38,619 nt of DNA, taken from positions 1-38,619 of the forward strand of contig JAYPEX010000015.1 of assembly GCA_038125995.1 (NCBI GenBank), read 5' to 3'. Source of the stretch: MAG-120531 sp038125995 (GTDB taxonomy: Bacteria > Bacteroidota > Bacteroidia > Flavobacteriales > Flavobacteriaceae). The position numbers and the translations under genes are program-made. How positions within the stretch are numbered: the stretch's first letter is position 1; each line of letters starts with the position of its first letter. A model generated the notes under the pieces. The model made no database searches and was not told the DNA's origin. It was given only the letters and a program-made list of their open reading frames with translations. Positions 1 to 8,166 of this stretch are shown piece by piece.

Positions 1-326
1 GGAATTTCATATTGTCCAAAATGCCAAAACTCCTTTAAGTCACCAGCCTTGAATCCTTTTGCAGACTCTTTTCCAAATGAAGTATATCCTCGTTGACCTC
101 CGATTCCCTCGATTTCATACTTCTTTTTGATGTCTTCGTCTAAATTAAAAAAGGATTTAACTTCAGAATAGAGCTCATCAATTAATTCTTGATTGAGAAA
201 ATGTCCACTTAAAGCCACGAAACCTATATCGCTAAAGGCAGCACCAATATCGTTAACAAATTGTTGTTTTTCTTCAGCTTTGTCACTCAAAAAGAGTCTT
301 AGGTCAACACTAGGTATTCTACTCAT
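1..326 (-). CDS. 2-oxoglutarate/Fe(II) oxygenase, isopenicillin N synthase-like (partial, 5' part)
   Basis: Only the first 108 codons are present; the gene runs off the left edge. The protein starts MSRIPSVDLRLFLSD and continues with a DIOX_N-like domain, the substrate-side N-terminal domain of isopenicillin N synthase and flavonol synthase relatives. Family signatures visible are the IGFVALSGH stretch (residues about 34-42), FFNLDEDIKKKYE and the GGQRGYTSFGKE segment. The Fe(II)-binding HxD...H motif would lie in the missing part and cannot be checked. By family it should be a cytoplasmic oxidoreductase using 2-oxoglutarate or a related cosubstrate; the substrate cannot be inferred. The ATG at 326 is the only good start, and a TAAATTTG box lies about 20 bases upstream. 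It is divergent from the E1 gene. Confidence 0.8.
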   Translation of the reverse strand, partial: MSRIPSVDLRLFLSDKAEEKQQFVNDIGAAFSDIGFVALSGHFLNQELIDELYSEVKSFFNLDEDIKKKYEIEGIGGQRGYTSFGKESAKGFKAGDLKEFWHFGQYEI

Positions 327-346
327 GATGTTTGATTTAAAGTATT

Positions 347-354
347 CAAATTTA
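347..354 (-). promoter_or_regulatory. Likely -7 promoter box of the oxygenase gene
   Basis: The minus strand reads TAAATTTG, an exact match to the Bacteroidota -7 consensus TAnnTTTG. It predicts a transcript start about 17 bases before the ATG at 326. No convincing -33 TTTG was found at the usual distance. Confidence 0.45.
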
Positions 355-374
355 ACAAATAGTTTTAAAGTCCA

Positions 375-407
375 TTTGAAATACTATTTAATATTTTTTT
401 ACATTTA
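375..407 (+). promoter_or_regulatory. Likely promoter of the E1 dehydrogenase gene
   Basis: TTTG at 375-378, a 21-base spacer and TACATTTA at 400-407 (seven of eight to TAnnTTTG) fit the Bacteroidota -33/-7 promoter. The predicted 5' untranslated region is about 14 bases. Confidence 0.45.
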
Positions 408-424
408 TATAACAAACCGCCTGT

Positions 425-2401
425 ATGAAGTATGAAATAAAACAATTGTCAAATGAAAAGCTACTGCTTCTCTATAAGGCAATGCTTAAACCCCGATTAA
501 TAGAAGAGAAGATGCTGGTCTTACTTCGACAGGGAAAAATATCCAAATGGTTTAGTGGAATTGGACAAGAAGCCATTGCTGTAGGAGTTACTCTGGCTTT
601 GGACAAGGATGAGTATATACTACCCATGCATCGTAATTTGGGAGTATTTACTTCTAGAGGGATACCACTGTACAGGCTTTTTACTCAATGGCAAGGAAAG
701 GAAAGTGGTTTTACGAAAGGTAGAGATCGTTCATTTCACTTTGGAACCCAGCAGTACAAAATTATTGGGATGATATCTCATTTAGGACCTCAATTAGGAG
801 TTGCTGATGGCATTGCTTTAGCCAATAAACTCAAAGCAAACAATCATATAACAGCTGTTTTTAGTGGGGAAGGGGCTACTTCCGAAGGTGATTTTCACGA
901 GGCATTAAACATAGCTTCTGTTTGGGATCTACCTGTTATGTTTTGTATTGAACACAACGGTTATGGATTGTCTACTCCCTCCATAGATCAATTTAAATGT
1001 AAGGATGTTGCTGATAAGGGTGTTGGTTATGGAATGGAGGCTCATATAATTGAGGGAAACAATATTTTAGAAGTCTATCAAAAAGTATCTGAAATCAGAG
1101 CCTCTATGTTGAAGAATCCTAGACCTGTATTACTGGAGTTTAAAACTTTTAGAATTAGAGGGCATGAAGAGGCGAGTGGTACTAAATACGTACCAGAAGA
1201 CCTCATTAAATTCTGGGAGAAGAAAGACCCTTTAAAGAATTTTGAAAAGTTCTTAATTGAAAAATCAATCTTAAATGATAATCTTAAACTTCAGTATCAG
1301 AATAACATTCAATTGGAAATCGATCATCATTTAAAGGCTGCTTTCGATGAAAAAGAAATTGATTTTGATGCTCAGAAGGAGCTCAATGATGTCTTTAAAC
1401 CCTTTAAAATTAAACACCATAAGCCGTCTTCTAAAAAGAAGTCGATTCGATTGATCGACAGTGTTAGAGAAGGTCTGTATCAATCGATGGAACAACATCC
1501 AAACCTTGTGATTATGGGACAGGATATCGCTGAGTACGGTGGTGTTTTTAAAGTGACAGAGGGGTTTGTGGATGCCTTTGGTTTGGATCGAGTTCGAAAT
1601 ACACCCATATGTGAATCAGGAATTGTAGAAACCGCTATTGGTCTATCCATCAATGGTTACAAAGCAGTTGTAGAATTACAATTTGCAGATTTTGTGAGTT
1701 CTGGATTTAATCCAATTGTCAATTATGCTGCAAAAATGCACTATCGCTGGGGAGAACACTGTGATGTCGTCTTTAGAATGCCCTGTGGTGCAGGAGTAGG
1801 GGCTGGTCCTTTCCATTCTCAAACCAATGAAGCATGGTTTACCAAAACTCCTGGTTTAAAAGTGATTTACCCAGCTTTTCCATACGATGCAAAAGGATTG
1901 CTATGTGCTGCTATAGAAGACCCCAATCCAGTTATGTTCTTTGAACACAAGGCACTCTATAGAAGAATCACTCAGGAAATTCCTGAGAAATACTACACCT
2001 TAGAGATCGGCAAAGCCGCTTTAATCAGAGAAGGAACACATCTCACCATCATCAGTTATGGAGCAGGAGTACATTGGGCCTTAGCTTTTTTGGATGAGCA
2101 TCCTGAAATATCTGCAGATCTAGTAGATTTAAGAAGCCTAGTTCCATTGGATTACGATACAATTGTAGCTTCTGTAAAGAAAACTTCTAGAGTAGTGATT
2201 ATCCAGGAAGACAGCCTCTTCGGAGGTATTGCTAGTGAACTTTCAGCCTATCTGACAGAGCATCATTTCGAATTACTCGATGCACCCATAAAACGCATAG
2301 GTAGTATGGATACACCGATACCTTTTGCAAAAAATTTAGAAGAAGGTTATCTTCCTGTAGATCAAATCAAAGGAGCTGTTGAGGGTGTTATCAACTATTA
2401 A
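425..2401 (+). CDS. 2-oxoacid dehydrogenase E1, fused alpha and beta subunits (branched-chain type)
   Basis: This 658-residue protein joins both E1 subunits of a thiamine diphosphate-dependent 2-oxoacid dehydrogenase, which are usually separate. The alpha half (about 1-330) has the ThDP/Mg motif beginning G148-E-G and ending at N178, plus the RGHEEASGTKYVP segment of the phosphorylation-loop region. After a charged linker the beta half starts near residue 345, with MGQDIAEYGGVFK (about 364-376), the E1-beta core and GPFHSQ (about 461-466). The beta half resembles branched-chain E1 more than pyruvate E1, so the likely role is oxidative decarboxylation of branched-chain 2-oxoacids onto a lipoyl-E2 encoded elsewhere. 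Such fusions are known in Flavobacteria. It stands alone, and its stop overlaps that of the convergent czcB-like gene. Confidence 0.88.
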   Translation: MKYEIKQLSNEKLLLLYKAMLKPRLIEEKMLVLLRQGKISKWFSGIGQEAIAVGVTLALDKDEYILPMHRNLGVFTSRGIPLYRLFTQWQGKESGFTKGRDRSFHFGTQQYKIIGMISHLGPQLGVADGIALANKLKANNHITAVFSGEGATSEGDFHEALNIASVWDLPVMFCIEHNGYGLSTPSIDQFKCKDVADKGVGYGMEAHIIEGNNILEVYQKVSEIRASMLKNPRPVLLEFKTFRIRGHEEASGTKYVPEDLIKFWEKKDPLKNFEKFLIEKSILNDNLKLQYQNNIQLEIDHHLKAAFDEKEIDFDAQKELNDVFKPFKIKHHKPSSKKKSIRLIDSVREGLYQSMEQHPNLVIMGQDIAEYGGVFKVTEGFVDAFGLDRVRNTPICESGIVETAIGLSINGYKAVVELQFADFVSSGFNPIVNYAAKMHYRWGEHCDVVFRMPCGAGVGAGPFHSQTNEAWFTKTPGLKVIYPAFPYDAKGLLCAAIEDPNPVMFFEHKALYRRITQEIPEKYYTLEIGKAALIREGTHLTIISYGAGVHWALAFLDEHPEISADLVDLRSLVPLDYDTIVASVKKTSRVVIIQEDSLFGGIASELSAYLTEHHFELLDAPIKRIGSMDTPIPFAKNLEEGYLPVDQIKGAVEGVINY

Positions 2402-3510
2402 AATAGCTGAAATCCTCCGCTAATTAAAAACTCTTTGCCTCTTAAAGTAGCGCTATCAAAAGCGCTATGTGTGGGATCTGTTCTATAGATTTCAACCAAC
2501 TGCTTTTTAAACTCATAACCACTTTCATCTTTTTTGTCTAATATTAAGACATAGGTAAGATCATCCTCTGTGATAAATGCTTCTTTAGGTAAGGCCTCTA
2601 ACTGCTCTGGTTGAGCATATACCAGTGCATTGACAAATAACCCAGGAATCAATTTAGAATAAGACCCCACTATATCTGCATGAACAGAAACGGTTCGAAG
2701 TTCTTCTTCAACTTCACTACCGATGAGTTCTAATTGAGCTTGATAAGTTTTAGGGTTTCCTACAACACTGAAATCAATCTCTTGTCCCTTTTCTAAAAGG
2801 TCTAAATCTTTTTCAAAAACGTCTAATTCTAGATGTAAGTCACTGTAGTTTACTAATTCCATCATCATACTTTGTGCAGGAATATACACCCCTAAATTAA
2901 GTTCTATATGTGAAATCACTCCGTCAATAGGTGAAAAGATGGAGATTTCAGACTGTATAGTACCTGATTGTAATTCTTCGAGGTTTACAGCGAGTAACCC
3001 TAATTGAGCTCCAAGGGATTCTACATCAGCGAGGGCGCTTTTGTACATTCTTCGAATCTCTTGAAAATCTTTATCGGCAATTACCTTTTTTTGATACAGT
3101 TGTTCTTGTCGATTAAAATCGATTTTAAGATACTCATAGTTTTCATAAGCTTTGATGTAATTCTCCTGGAGTTCAATAAATTCAGGATTTTTCATTTTGA
3201 TGAGTAACTGTCCCTTTTTAACGGTATCACCAATTAAATAAGGGCTATAGCTAATATAACCTCCATAGTAGGTGGCAATGGTTGCTTTGTTATGAGGAGC
3301 TACCTCAGTATGTCCATTTATGGAAATTTTAGTTGCAAATATATGTGATTCTAAGCTTCCCAATTCCATTCGAGCATGCTTAAATTGTTCATTGCTTATT
3401 TGAATTATAGAATCATCTTCTAAAGCGATTTCTGAAGTTACTTCTTGGTCCTTACAAGAAAACAATAAGGCTGCTAAAGTGAATACTAGATAATTATTGA
3501 AATACTTCAT
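2398..3510 (-). CDS. RND efflux periplasmic adaptor (CzcB/CusB type), lipoprotein
   Basis: A 370-residue membrane fusion protein that would bridge the inner-membrane pump to an outer-membrane channel. The N-terminus is a lipoprotein signal ending LLFSC, with Cys19 as the lipidation site. Then come a barrel-sandwich half (ATIATYYGGYISYSPYLIGDTVKKGQLL), a coiled-coil hairpin rich in Glu/Gln/Tyr (about 110-165), the returning lipoyl half (SIFSPIDGVISHIELNLGVYI), and beta-barrel and membrane-proximal domains. It lies 3 bases downstream of the czcA-like gene and is surely cotranscribed with it. No CusF-like or His-rich extra metal domain is seen. It belongs to the heavy-metal efflux class by its partner; the metal is not settled by this protein. 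Confidence 0.9.
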   Translation of the reverse strand: MKYFNNYLVFTLAALLFSCKDQEVTSEIALEDDSIIQISNEQFKHARMELGSLESHIFATKISINGHTEVAPHNKATIATYYGGYISYSPYLIGDTVKKGQLLIKMKNPEFIELQENYIKAYENYEYLKIDFNRQEQLYQKKVIADKDFQEIRRMYKSALADVESLGAQLGLLAVNLEELQSGTIQSEISIFSPIDGVISHIELNLGVYIPAQSMMMELVNYSDLHLELDVFEKDLDLLEKGQEIDFSVVGNPKTYQAQLELIGSEVEEELRTVSVHADIVGSYSKLIPGLFVNALVYAQPEQLEALPKEAFITEDDLTYVLILDKKDESGYEFKKQLVEIYRTDPTHSAFDSATLRGKEFLISGGFQLF

Positions 3511-3513
3511 TGT

Positions 3514-6500
3514 TTATTTATGTTTTATTTTATTAAAGATAGAATAGAGGATTGGTAGAACGATGAGTGTCAAGAGCGTAGAAGTGACCAATCCACCAAT
3601 GACGACAGTTGCTAGTGGACGTTGAACTTCTGCTCCTGAGTTCTCAGAGAGTGCCATTGGAATAAAACCAAGTGCTGCTGAAGCTGCAGTTAACAATACA
3701 GGACGTAAGCGATCTAAGGCCCCTTGTACCACCATTTTGTCCATAGATAATTTAGAATTTTCTCTCATTGATTTAAAATGTTCAATCATCACAATACCAT
3801 TGAGTACTGCAATCCCAAATAGAGCTATAAAACCAACACCTGCTGAGATGCTAAAAGGTAAATCGCGTAAGGCTAAAAAGAATACACCTCCAACTGCTGC
3901 AAATGGAATTGCAGAGTAGATGATCAATACTTCCTTAATAGATTTAAATGCAAAGTACAAAAGGATAAAAATAAGTACCAATGCCACTGGAACAGCAATT
4001 GATAAGCGTTTTTTAGCAGATTGTAGGTTTTCAAATTGACCTCCATAATTAACTGTATATCCCACTGGAAATTCAATATGCTGATTGACTAATCCTTGAA
4101 TCTCTTCGACAACAGATTCTAAATCGCGATTGCGTACATTAACTCCAACTACAATTCTGCGCTGCGTATCATCTCTAGATATTTTAGCAGCTCCAAATGT
4201 TTGGGTCACTTCTGCCAATGCCTCCAGAGGAATTCTGTTGCCGCTAGGAGTATTGATATATAAATTTTTTAAGTCATCAAAGGAGTCTTTATGATCATTG
4301 TCAAATCGCACTGCAATATCAAATTGCTTTTCTCCCTCAAAAACCTGACCACTGATACGACCTGCAAATCCCATGGCGATCACATCGTTTACCTTCTCAA
4401 TACTCAAGCCGTATTGTGAGAGTTTTTGACGATTAAACTTCACATTCATCTGAGGAAGGCCAACGGTTTTTTCCAAGCTGACATCGGAAGCGCCGTCTAC
4501 ATCTTCGATGAGCTCCTTAACAGCAATTCCTAATCGATTCAGTTCAGATAAATCAGTTCCAAAAATCTTAATCGCAATATCAGAGCGAACCCCGGTAATC
4601 AGTTCATTAAAACGCATTTCAATTGGTTGGGTGAATTCTACTTCCAATCCTGGAATAACCTTGAGTGCTTCTTTAAATTTATTGGCTAGTTCATCTTTGG
4701 AATCTGCAGATACCCACTCGTCTCTATCTTTTAATTGAATGATGACATCACTTTCTTCCATAGACATGGGATCTGTCGGTACTTCAGCGGCTCCAATACG
4801 AGTTACCACTTGATTGACCTCTGGAAACTCATCTAACAGAATACGTTCAATATCCGTAGTGATTTCTATAGTTTTACTAAGGGATGTTCCTGTTTTTATA
4901 ACAGGTTGAATTACAAAATCACCTTCATCTAATGTTGGTAGGAATTCACCTCCCATACGCATAAATAGAAGTACAGCTGTAATGAGCAATAATCCAGAAG
5001 CGATTAAAATCCCTCTTTTAAACTTAATAGCCCATTCTAATGATGGTTTGTACCAGGATTTAAGAATGTCAATTAACTTCACGGAAATCGCAAATTTCTT
5101 GCTATCTGGTTGAATAAACAGGGCTGATACTGCAGGCACATAGGTCACACAGAGTAACATTGCTCCAATGAGGGCAAAACTAAAACTAAGTGCCATTGGA
5201 GTAAACATTTTTCCTTCAACACCACTAAGCGATAGAATAGGAATAAAAACAATCAGAATGATAAACTGTCCAAAAATGGCAGAATTCATCATTTTTGAGG
5301 AACCTTCATAGGTTATCTTTTCGCGAAGAATGTCTTTTTCTTCTCTCGTAGACAAGAGTACAAATTCTTCACTACGCCTTTGAATATGAAAGGCAACATA
5401 TTCTACAATGATTACTGCACCATCAATGATAATTCCAAAGTCAATAGCTCCTAAACTCATAAGGTTGGCATCGATATTAAAGATGTACATCATAGTCAGA
5501 GCAAAGAATAAACTTAGAGGAATCACTGATGCGACTACTAAACCAGATCTTAGGTTTCCTAAAAATAGAACCACAACAAAGATGACAATTAAACATCCTA
5601 GAAGTAGATTTTCTGTAATGGTAAAAGTGGTTCTTCCAATTAAATCAGAGCGATCTAAGAAGGGTTTGATCGAAACACCAGGAGGAAGGGTAGAAGCAAC
5701 TTCATCGATACGCTCTTTTACTGCCTGAATAACTCTATTCGAATCAGAATCTTTGAGCATCATGACCTGTCCTAGTACTTTTTCTCCCTCACCATTGGCG
5801 GTGATGGCACCATAACGAGGAGCCGATCCAAATTGAACCTTGGCGATATTTTTGATGAGTAGAGGAGTACCGTTACGTACCTCTATCACAATGTTTTCAA
5901 TATCTTCCAAGGATTCTACTAATCCCTCTCCACGAATAAAATGAGATTGATTTTTCTTTTCAATATAACTTCCACCACCGATGGAATTATTTTGATCGAG
6001 GGCATTAAAAACATCTGAAATATTAACTTCTAAGGCGTTTAATTGATCGGTATCAATTGCGATTTCGTACTGTTTTAAATAACCACCCCAGGTGTTGATT
6101 TCAACAACACCGGGGATTCCAGAGAGTTTGCGTTTAACAACCCAATCCTGAATGGTACGTAAATCCATCACAGAATAACGATCCCTAAATACAGGATCAA
6201 CCTCAATTGTGTATTGATAAATTTCTCCTAAACCAGTTGTAATAGGCCCCATTTCAGGGGTTCCAAATCCCCTCGGAATTTGTTCACTAGCACTTTTGAG
6301 TTTTTCTGCAATAAGTTGACGCGGTAAATAGGTTCCCATCGCATCTTCGAAGACGACAGTTATGACTGATATTCCAAATTTTGAAATAGAACGAATCTCT
6401 GTAACACCAGGTAAATTGGCAAGTTCAAGCTCAATTGGATAGGTTACAAATTTCTCAATATCCTGAGTGGATAATGAAGTTGAAGTGGTGATGACCTGGA

Positions 6501-6639
6501 CTTGGTTGTTAGTTACATCAGGTACTGCACCAATAGGAATATTACTTAAAGAGTAGATCCCTACAAGTACGATTAATGAGGTAAGTAATAGTACTAATCG
6601 CTTATTTAATAAGCTAAATTGAATGATTTTATTAAGCAT
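3514..6639 (-). CDS. Heavy-metal efflux RND pump, CzcA type
   Basis: A 1041-residue inner-membrane proton/metal antiporter of the HME-RND family with the usual twelve-helix plan: one helix at the N-terminus, a large periplasmic loop, helices around 340-500, a second loop, and helices from about 870 on. Transmembrane helix 4 carries D400-F-G-I-I-I-D406-G-A with a following Glu, the pattern of pumps for divalent cations (Zn, Co, Cd, Ni). The Cu/Ag pump CusA has a different motif (AIGAMVDAA) there, so CzcA-like is the better name. There is no C-terminal TolC fusion, which some Bacteroidota pumps have. It lies between the small His-rich gene and the adaptor. No outer-membrane factor is encoded nearby. 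Confidence 0.93.
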   Translation of the reverse strand: MLNKIIQFSLLNKRLVLLLTSLIVLVGIYSLSNIPIGAVPDVTNNQVQVITTSTSLSTQDIEKFVTYPIELELANLPGVTEIRSISKFGISVITVVFEDAMGTYLPRQLIAEKLKSASEQIPRGFGTPEMGPITTGLGEIYQYTIEVDPVFRDRYSVMDLRTIQDWVVKRKLSGIPGVVEINTWGGYLKQYEIAIDTDQLNALEVNISDVFNALDQNNSIGGGSYIEKKNQSHFIRGEGLVESLEDIENIVIEVRNGTPLLIKNIAKVQFGSAPRYGAITANGEGEKVLGQVMMLKDSDSNRVIQAVKERIDEVASTLPPGVSIKPFLDRSDLIGRTTFTITENLLLGCLIVIFVVVLFLGNLRSGLVVASVIPLSLFFALTMMYIFNIDANLMSLGAIDFGIIIDGAVIIVEYVAFHIQRRSEEFVLLSTREEKDILREKITYEGSSKMMNSAIFGQFIILIVFIPILSLSGVEGKMFTPMALSFSFALIGAMLLCVTYVPAVSALFIQPDSKKFAISVKLIDILKSWYKPSLEWAIKFKRGILIASGLLLITAVLLFMRMGGEFLPTLDEGDFVIQPVIKTGTSLSKTIEITTDIERILLDEFPEVNQVVTRIGAAEVPTDPMSMEESDVIIQLKDRDEWVSADSKDELANKFKEALKVIPGLEVEFTQPIEMRFNELITGVRSDIAIKIFGTDLSELNRLGIAVKELIEDVDGASDVSLEKTVGLPQMNVKFNRQKLSQYGLSIEKVNDVIAMGFAGRISGQVFEGEKQFDIAVRFDNDHKDSFDDLKNLYINTPSGNRIPLEALAEVTQTFGAAKISRDDTQRRIVVGVNVRNRDLESVVEEIQGLVNQHIEFPVGYTVNYGGQFENLQSAKKRLSIAVPVALVLIFILLYFAFKSIKEVLIIYSAIPFAAVGGVFFLALRDLPFSISAGVGFIALFGIAVLNGIVMIEHFKSMRENSKLSMDKMVVQGALDRLRPVLLTAASAALGFIPMALSENSGAEVQRPLATVVIGGLVTSTLLTLIVLPILYSIFNKIKHK

Positions 6640-6696
6640 AGTATCGTGTTAATTAATAATATGAGTATGAAAATACTCCAATAATTAAAGTATAAA

Positions 6697-7250
6697 CTAT
6701 GCTATCCGTGGGGGTTGAATGAGATCTAATGGATTAAAAGAAGTACTACCAGGAGTATATCTAAAATTGTTTAGATAGGAATCCAAAAGATTAATATCCA
6801 ATAAATTGTAACTATAGAAATCAATACAACTAACATACAAAATTGAAGTTGAATGTAAATTGTTTAAAGGTAGTTGTTGATGATCTTTGTGTTCTTCAGG
6901 ATGATCTTGAGTGTGTTTAGCTTTTAAATCACCATAATGCAGTGATACAAATTCAACAAATGAATCATCATTCGTCAATTTATGATAGTTATAATGCTCA
7001 ATAAAACTTGCAATCTCAACAATTGCAGATGACGAAAATGTCACTGATTGAAGCANNNNNNNNNNNNNNNNNNNNNNNNNNNNNNNNNNNNNNNNNNNNN
7101 NNNNNNNNNNNNNNNNNNNNNNNNNNNNNNNNNNNNNNNNNNNNNNNNNNNNNNNATAAAACTTGCAATCTCAACAATTGCAGATGACGAAAATGTCACT
7201 GATTGAAGCATAATTACACTAGATAGTATGAAGGCTGTTATTCTTAACAC
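6697..7250 (-). CDS. Small secreted His-rich protein of the metal efflux operon (interrupted by assembly gap)
   Basis: First gene of the efflux operon, about 60 bases upstream of the pump gene. The scaffold breaks it with 100 N flanked by two identical 55-bp copies; collapsing one copy plus the Ns gives a continuous 132-codon frame. It starts at GTG 7250, which is preferred because it supplies a hydrophobic signal segment (LRITAFILSSVIMLQS); the next ATG would remove most of it. The middle part is rich in His and acidic residues (EHYNYHK, SLHYGDLKAKHTQDHPEEHKDHQQLP) and the end is QPPRIA. I recognise this architecture from small proteins often found upstream of RND metal pumps in Bacteroidota. 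None has an established function that I know of. A periplasmic metal-buffering or sensing role is inference. Confidence 0.7.
7001..7055. repeat. 55-bp direct repeat, copy 1 (contig-end overlap)
   Basis: Identical base for base to 7156-7210 and directly abutting the N run. Its length and position are typical of unmerged contig ends sharing one k-mer, so it is probably one genomic sequence represented twice. Confidence 0.9.
7056..7155. other. Scaffold gap of exactly 100 N
   Basis: One hundred consecutive N, a standard placeholder rather than a measured distance. It lies inside the small His-rich gene. The reading frame is restored if the gap has zero length and the flanking 55-bp copies are merged. 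Confidence 0.95.
7156..7210. repeat. 55-bp direct repeat, copy 2 (contig-end overlap)
   Basis: Exact second copy of 7001-7055 on the other side of the N run; see copy 1. Confidence 0.9.
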
Positions 7251-7584
7251 AGGCTAAATTTAAAAAAATAATTTGAAGTACCTCATAGAGGAGATATAAT
7301 CTTAGTTGTATTAAAAATTTATATTTTACATAATATAAATTATAGTTCATTTAAATAATACAACAAATGAAACTATTATTCAAATCGTTAAAATTTATAA
7401 ATTAATTGATAACAAGATTAATCGGGAAGTTTGAGTAACTCTTGTTCTGTAAAATACTTAAAATTTAAAAGTAATACTGTATTGGAAACAATTGAGTGTT
7501 ATATGAATAAATCTATCATTAATTTTCAATTGTTTGAACAATTAAATATTAATTACTTTTATAAATGAAATTAATATACAAGCA
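7251..7584. other. AT-rich divergent intergenic region
   Basis: A 334-base non-coding stretch between the efflux operon and the PepSY gene. I see no convincing small gene or structured RNA. It must hold the promoter of the leftward efflux operon, for which I found no exact TAnnTTTG box, and the rightward PepSY promoter with its palindrome near 7528-7561. Confidence 0.7.
7528..7561 (+). promoter_or_regulatory. Likely PepSY-gene promoter overlapped by a palindrome
   Basis: TTTG at 7533-7536, a 17-base spacer and TACTTTTA at 7554-7561 fit a -33/-7 pair about 20 bases before the predicted transcript start. The -33 element sits inside the inverted repeat AATTGTT-TG-AACAATT (7528-7543), which could be an operator. 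In AT-rich DNA, chance is a real alternative. Confidence 0.35.
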
Positions 7585-8145
7585 ATGAGCCAATCTAATC
7601 AATCCATGGGAATTACATTTTTTAACAATAAAGGCCTCACAAAATATCTATTAGCAATCCTTTTACTGTTCTTTGTAGAACTATCGGTATCTGGAATAAT
7701 AGCAGGATTTTCAGCAGATCCGCGATATGAAAAACCAGAGGTTGTAATGTCTAAAAGAGTCGTTAATCCAGAGAATTATTTACCGATTGACACTTTAATT
7801 TCAGTAGGAATTACCGTCTTGAGTTCCAATATCGACAAAGAAGTTGACCTCAGTGTTGATCACATTGAAATCTATCAAAAAAAAGGTGTTGTAATGCTGT
7901 TATTTAAGAACAATCCATGGGTAGTGCAACTAGAAGGAGCAACAGGTCGTGTCTTGGATATTTCAAAGCAAAAAATGGCTCCTTCCTATGCAATTCACTC
8001 TGCTAGATGGTTTGATAAGCTTCTTGGAACAAAAGGTGTAATTAGTACCATTTATACAACCATTATGGGCTTAATTGTACTCAGCTTCTCACTTTTTGGA
8101 ATTTGGGCCCTACTCTTTTCTCAATCTAAAAAGAATAAAAAGTAA
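7585..8145 (+). CDS. PepSY-type membrane protein
   Basis: A 186-residue protein with one transmembrane helix near residues 18-40, a periplasmic domain of about 100 residues and a second helix near 150-178 before a Lys-rich cytoplasmic tail. The domain ends with a PepSY-like hairpin (VVQLEGATGRVLDISKQK), where PepSY proteins typically have W-x-V-x-x-D-x-x-T-G-x-V-L. The topology matches PepSY/PepSY_TM proteins, which often accompany iron or copper uptake and redox systems. Its divergent placement from a metal efflux operon fits a link to metal homeostasis, but this is only context. No catalytic residues are visible and the function is unknown. The gene stands alone; the convergent M14 gene ends 21 bases beyond it. 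Confidence 0.65.
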   Translation: MSQSNQSMGITFFNNKGLTKYLLAILLLFFVELSVSGIIAGFSADPRYEKPEVVMSKRVVNPENYLPIDTLISVGITVLSSNIDKEVDLSVDHIEIYQKKGVVMLLFKNNPWVVQLEGATGRVLDISKQKMAPSYAIHSARWFDKLLGTKGVISTIYTTIMGLIVLSFSLFGIWALLFSQSKKNKK

Positions 8146-8166
8146 CTTTTAATTTAGTGTCTATCG

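Noticed and set aside
193..435. Plus-strand reading frame before the E1 gene
   Set aside because: It runs antisense to the oxygenase gene and across the promoter region, with low-complexity hydrophobic sequence and no recognisable family.
6663..6678. Hairpin GAGTAT-GAAA-ATACTC between the His-rich gene and the pump gene
   Set aside because: A six-pair AT-rich stem without T-tract; too weak to call a terminator or processing site.
7001..7210. 55-bp direct repeats as a mobile element target duplication or recombination site
   Set aside because: They abut an N run of exactly 100 and the merged frame is intact, which fits assembly far better.
7041..7250. Separate small gene reading into the N run
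   Set aside because: Its sequence duplicates the start of the neighbouring frame through the 55-bp repeat; merging gives one gene.
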